DNA of 6,634 nt from a bacterium (GTDB lineage: Bacteria; Spirochaetota; UBA4802; UBA5550). Within the stretch, counting starts at the first letter, position 1. Each line of letters starts with the position of its first letter. The notes below the pieces were generated by a model that was given only the letters and a program-made list of their open reading frames with translations, had not been told where the DNA came from and ran no database searches. The position numbers and the translations under genes are program-made. Of this stretch, positions 6,264 through 6,634 are shown one piece after another. The DNA lies in the NCBI GenBank assembly GCA_024224995.1, contig JAAENB010000386.1, positions 1 to 6,634 of the forward strand. Direction: 5' to 3'.

Positions 6264-6292
6264 AATATACAAGAAAATTTTGTATATTTCAA
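6264..6292 (-). promoter_or_regulatory. Strong sigma70-type promoter of the chemoreceptor gene with an internal palindrome
   Basis: On the minus strand, TTGAAA (6287-6292) and TATATT (6264-6269) are separated by exactly 17 bases, and each differs from the consensus at one or two positions. Transcription would start near 6257, giving a leader of about 40 bases with GGAGAG. The nine-base arms AATATACAA (6264-6272) and TTGTATATT (6280-6288) form a perfect inverted repeat around seven bases. It covers the -10, the spacer and part of the -35, a position suited to a repressor operator. Confidence 0.6.
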
Positions 6293-6334
6293 GGGTTAAT
6301 ATAATAAGTTCTTAATAAGTAGAGAATTACTGCC

Positions 6335-6377
6335 GGTGTGATCTCAGAGCTCTTATAAAGAGCTCTGAGATCACACC
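6335..6377. repeat. Perfect 43-base palindrome (20-base arms, 3-base loop)
   Basis: The arms 6335-6354 (starting GGTGTGATC) and 6358-6377 (ending GATCACACC) are exact reverse complements over 20 bases, with only ATA between them. A run of seven A residues follows on the plus strand (6378-6384). For transcription in either direction the stem is not followed by U residues: the tract lies on the 5' side for a minus-strand RNA. It therefore does not fit the usual intrinsic terminator layout, although such a stable stem could still stop transcription or protect RNA ends. It lies about 45 bases upstream of the chemoreceptor promoter. Confidence 0.8.
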
Positions 6378-6589
6378 AAAAAAAGGGCGCCAGCTTAAAG
6401 AAGGGCTTTTAAAACAAGCTCCTTGCCGCAAAAGAACGCTTCGGAAAAAGGAATCAATAGCAAAAAAAAGGGAAGGACCAGGCAAATACCCGGATATTCG
6501 GCAGAAGAGAGCGCACCAAACCCGGGCGGGACAAAGTCGCGCTTTTAAAAGGTACTGTAGCGGTAATAACGGCAGGAATCCCGGGGACT
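6378..6589. other. Intergenic DNA with no supported gene
   Basis: This stretch between the palindrome and the window-edge reading frame has A-runs (6378-6384 and 6462-6469) and several CCCGGG-like blocks. A minus-strand frame is open from the window edge through the palindrome, and a plus-strand frame is open over 6461-6592. Neither has a convincing start, ribosome binding site or recognisable domain, so neither is called as a gene. Confidence 0.4.
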
Positions 6590-6634
6590 TTATGATAGAA
6601 ACTTTTCCAGGGCGAGGTACAATCTCTCTTTGTA
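6590..6634 (-). CDS. Possible 3' end of a gene running off the right edge
   Basis: On the minus strand the last 45 bases read YKERLYLALEKFLS followed by a TAA stop at 6590-6592. The residue mix is that of an amphipathic helix, as at the end of many soluble proteins. Only 14 codons are visible, other frames are also open here, and no product can be named. If real, the gene lies upstream of the chemoreceptor on the same strand, about 370 bases away and separated from it by the large palindrome. Confidence 0.25.
   Translation of the reverse strand, partial: YKERLYLALEKFLS

Overview
The window reads as an ordinary stretch of a moderate-GC, Gram-negative-type chromosome. Six complete protein genes all lie on the minus strand, and unannotated, repeat-like DNA sits at both ends. 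The organism cannot be named from the sequence. A spirochaete or similar chemotactic, probably anaerobic bacterium fits best: there is a large membrane chemoreceptor, a lipoprotein with a relaxed lipobox (F-S-N-C), a 2-hydroxyacyl-CoA dehydratase/benzoyl-CoA reductase family protein (oxygen-sensitive Fe-S chemistry) and a STAS-domain regulator. This is an inference, not proof. No rRNA, tRNA, CRISPR array or transposase gene was seen.

Reading in the direction of transcription (high to low coordinates): bases 6219-6634 hold a possible gene tail at the window edge, a perfect 20-bp-arm palindrome (6335-6377), and a sigma70-type promoter with its own palindrome (6264-6292). This promoter serves a 740-residue methyl-accepting chemotaxis protein (3996-6218) with an unusual membrane part: four extra N-terminal transmembrane segments before a Cache-like sensor. 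A 2-hydroxyacyl-CoA dehydratase D-type protein follows (2800-3930) with its own TTGACA promoter and no visible partner subunit or activator. Next is a coiled-coil lipoprotein (1827-2735). Then comes a two-gene unit of a STAS-domain protein (1201-1587) and a 61-residue zinc-ribbon protein (1005-1190), 10 bases apart. Last is an AT-rich exported protein joining a bacterial SH3 domain to a lipocalin-like beta-rich domain (293-925). Bases 1-292 contain no supported gene but carry inverted repeats and a perfect 18-bp tandem duplication.

The genes do not form one operon. Plausible separate promoters lie in front of five of the six genes, and only the STAS and zinc-ribbon pair looks co-transcribed. 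Several start codons were moved downstream of the longest reading frame because the ribosome binding site and promoter positions favour the internal ATG (STAS protein, dehydratase-family protein, lipoprotein). No complete new system is evident. The points most worth a second look are the chemoreceptor's membrane architecture, the solitary dehydratase-family protein, the STAS/zinc-ribbon pair, and the palindromes embedded in two promoters.
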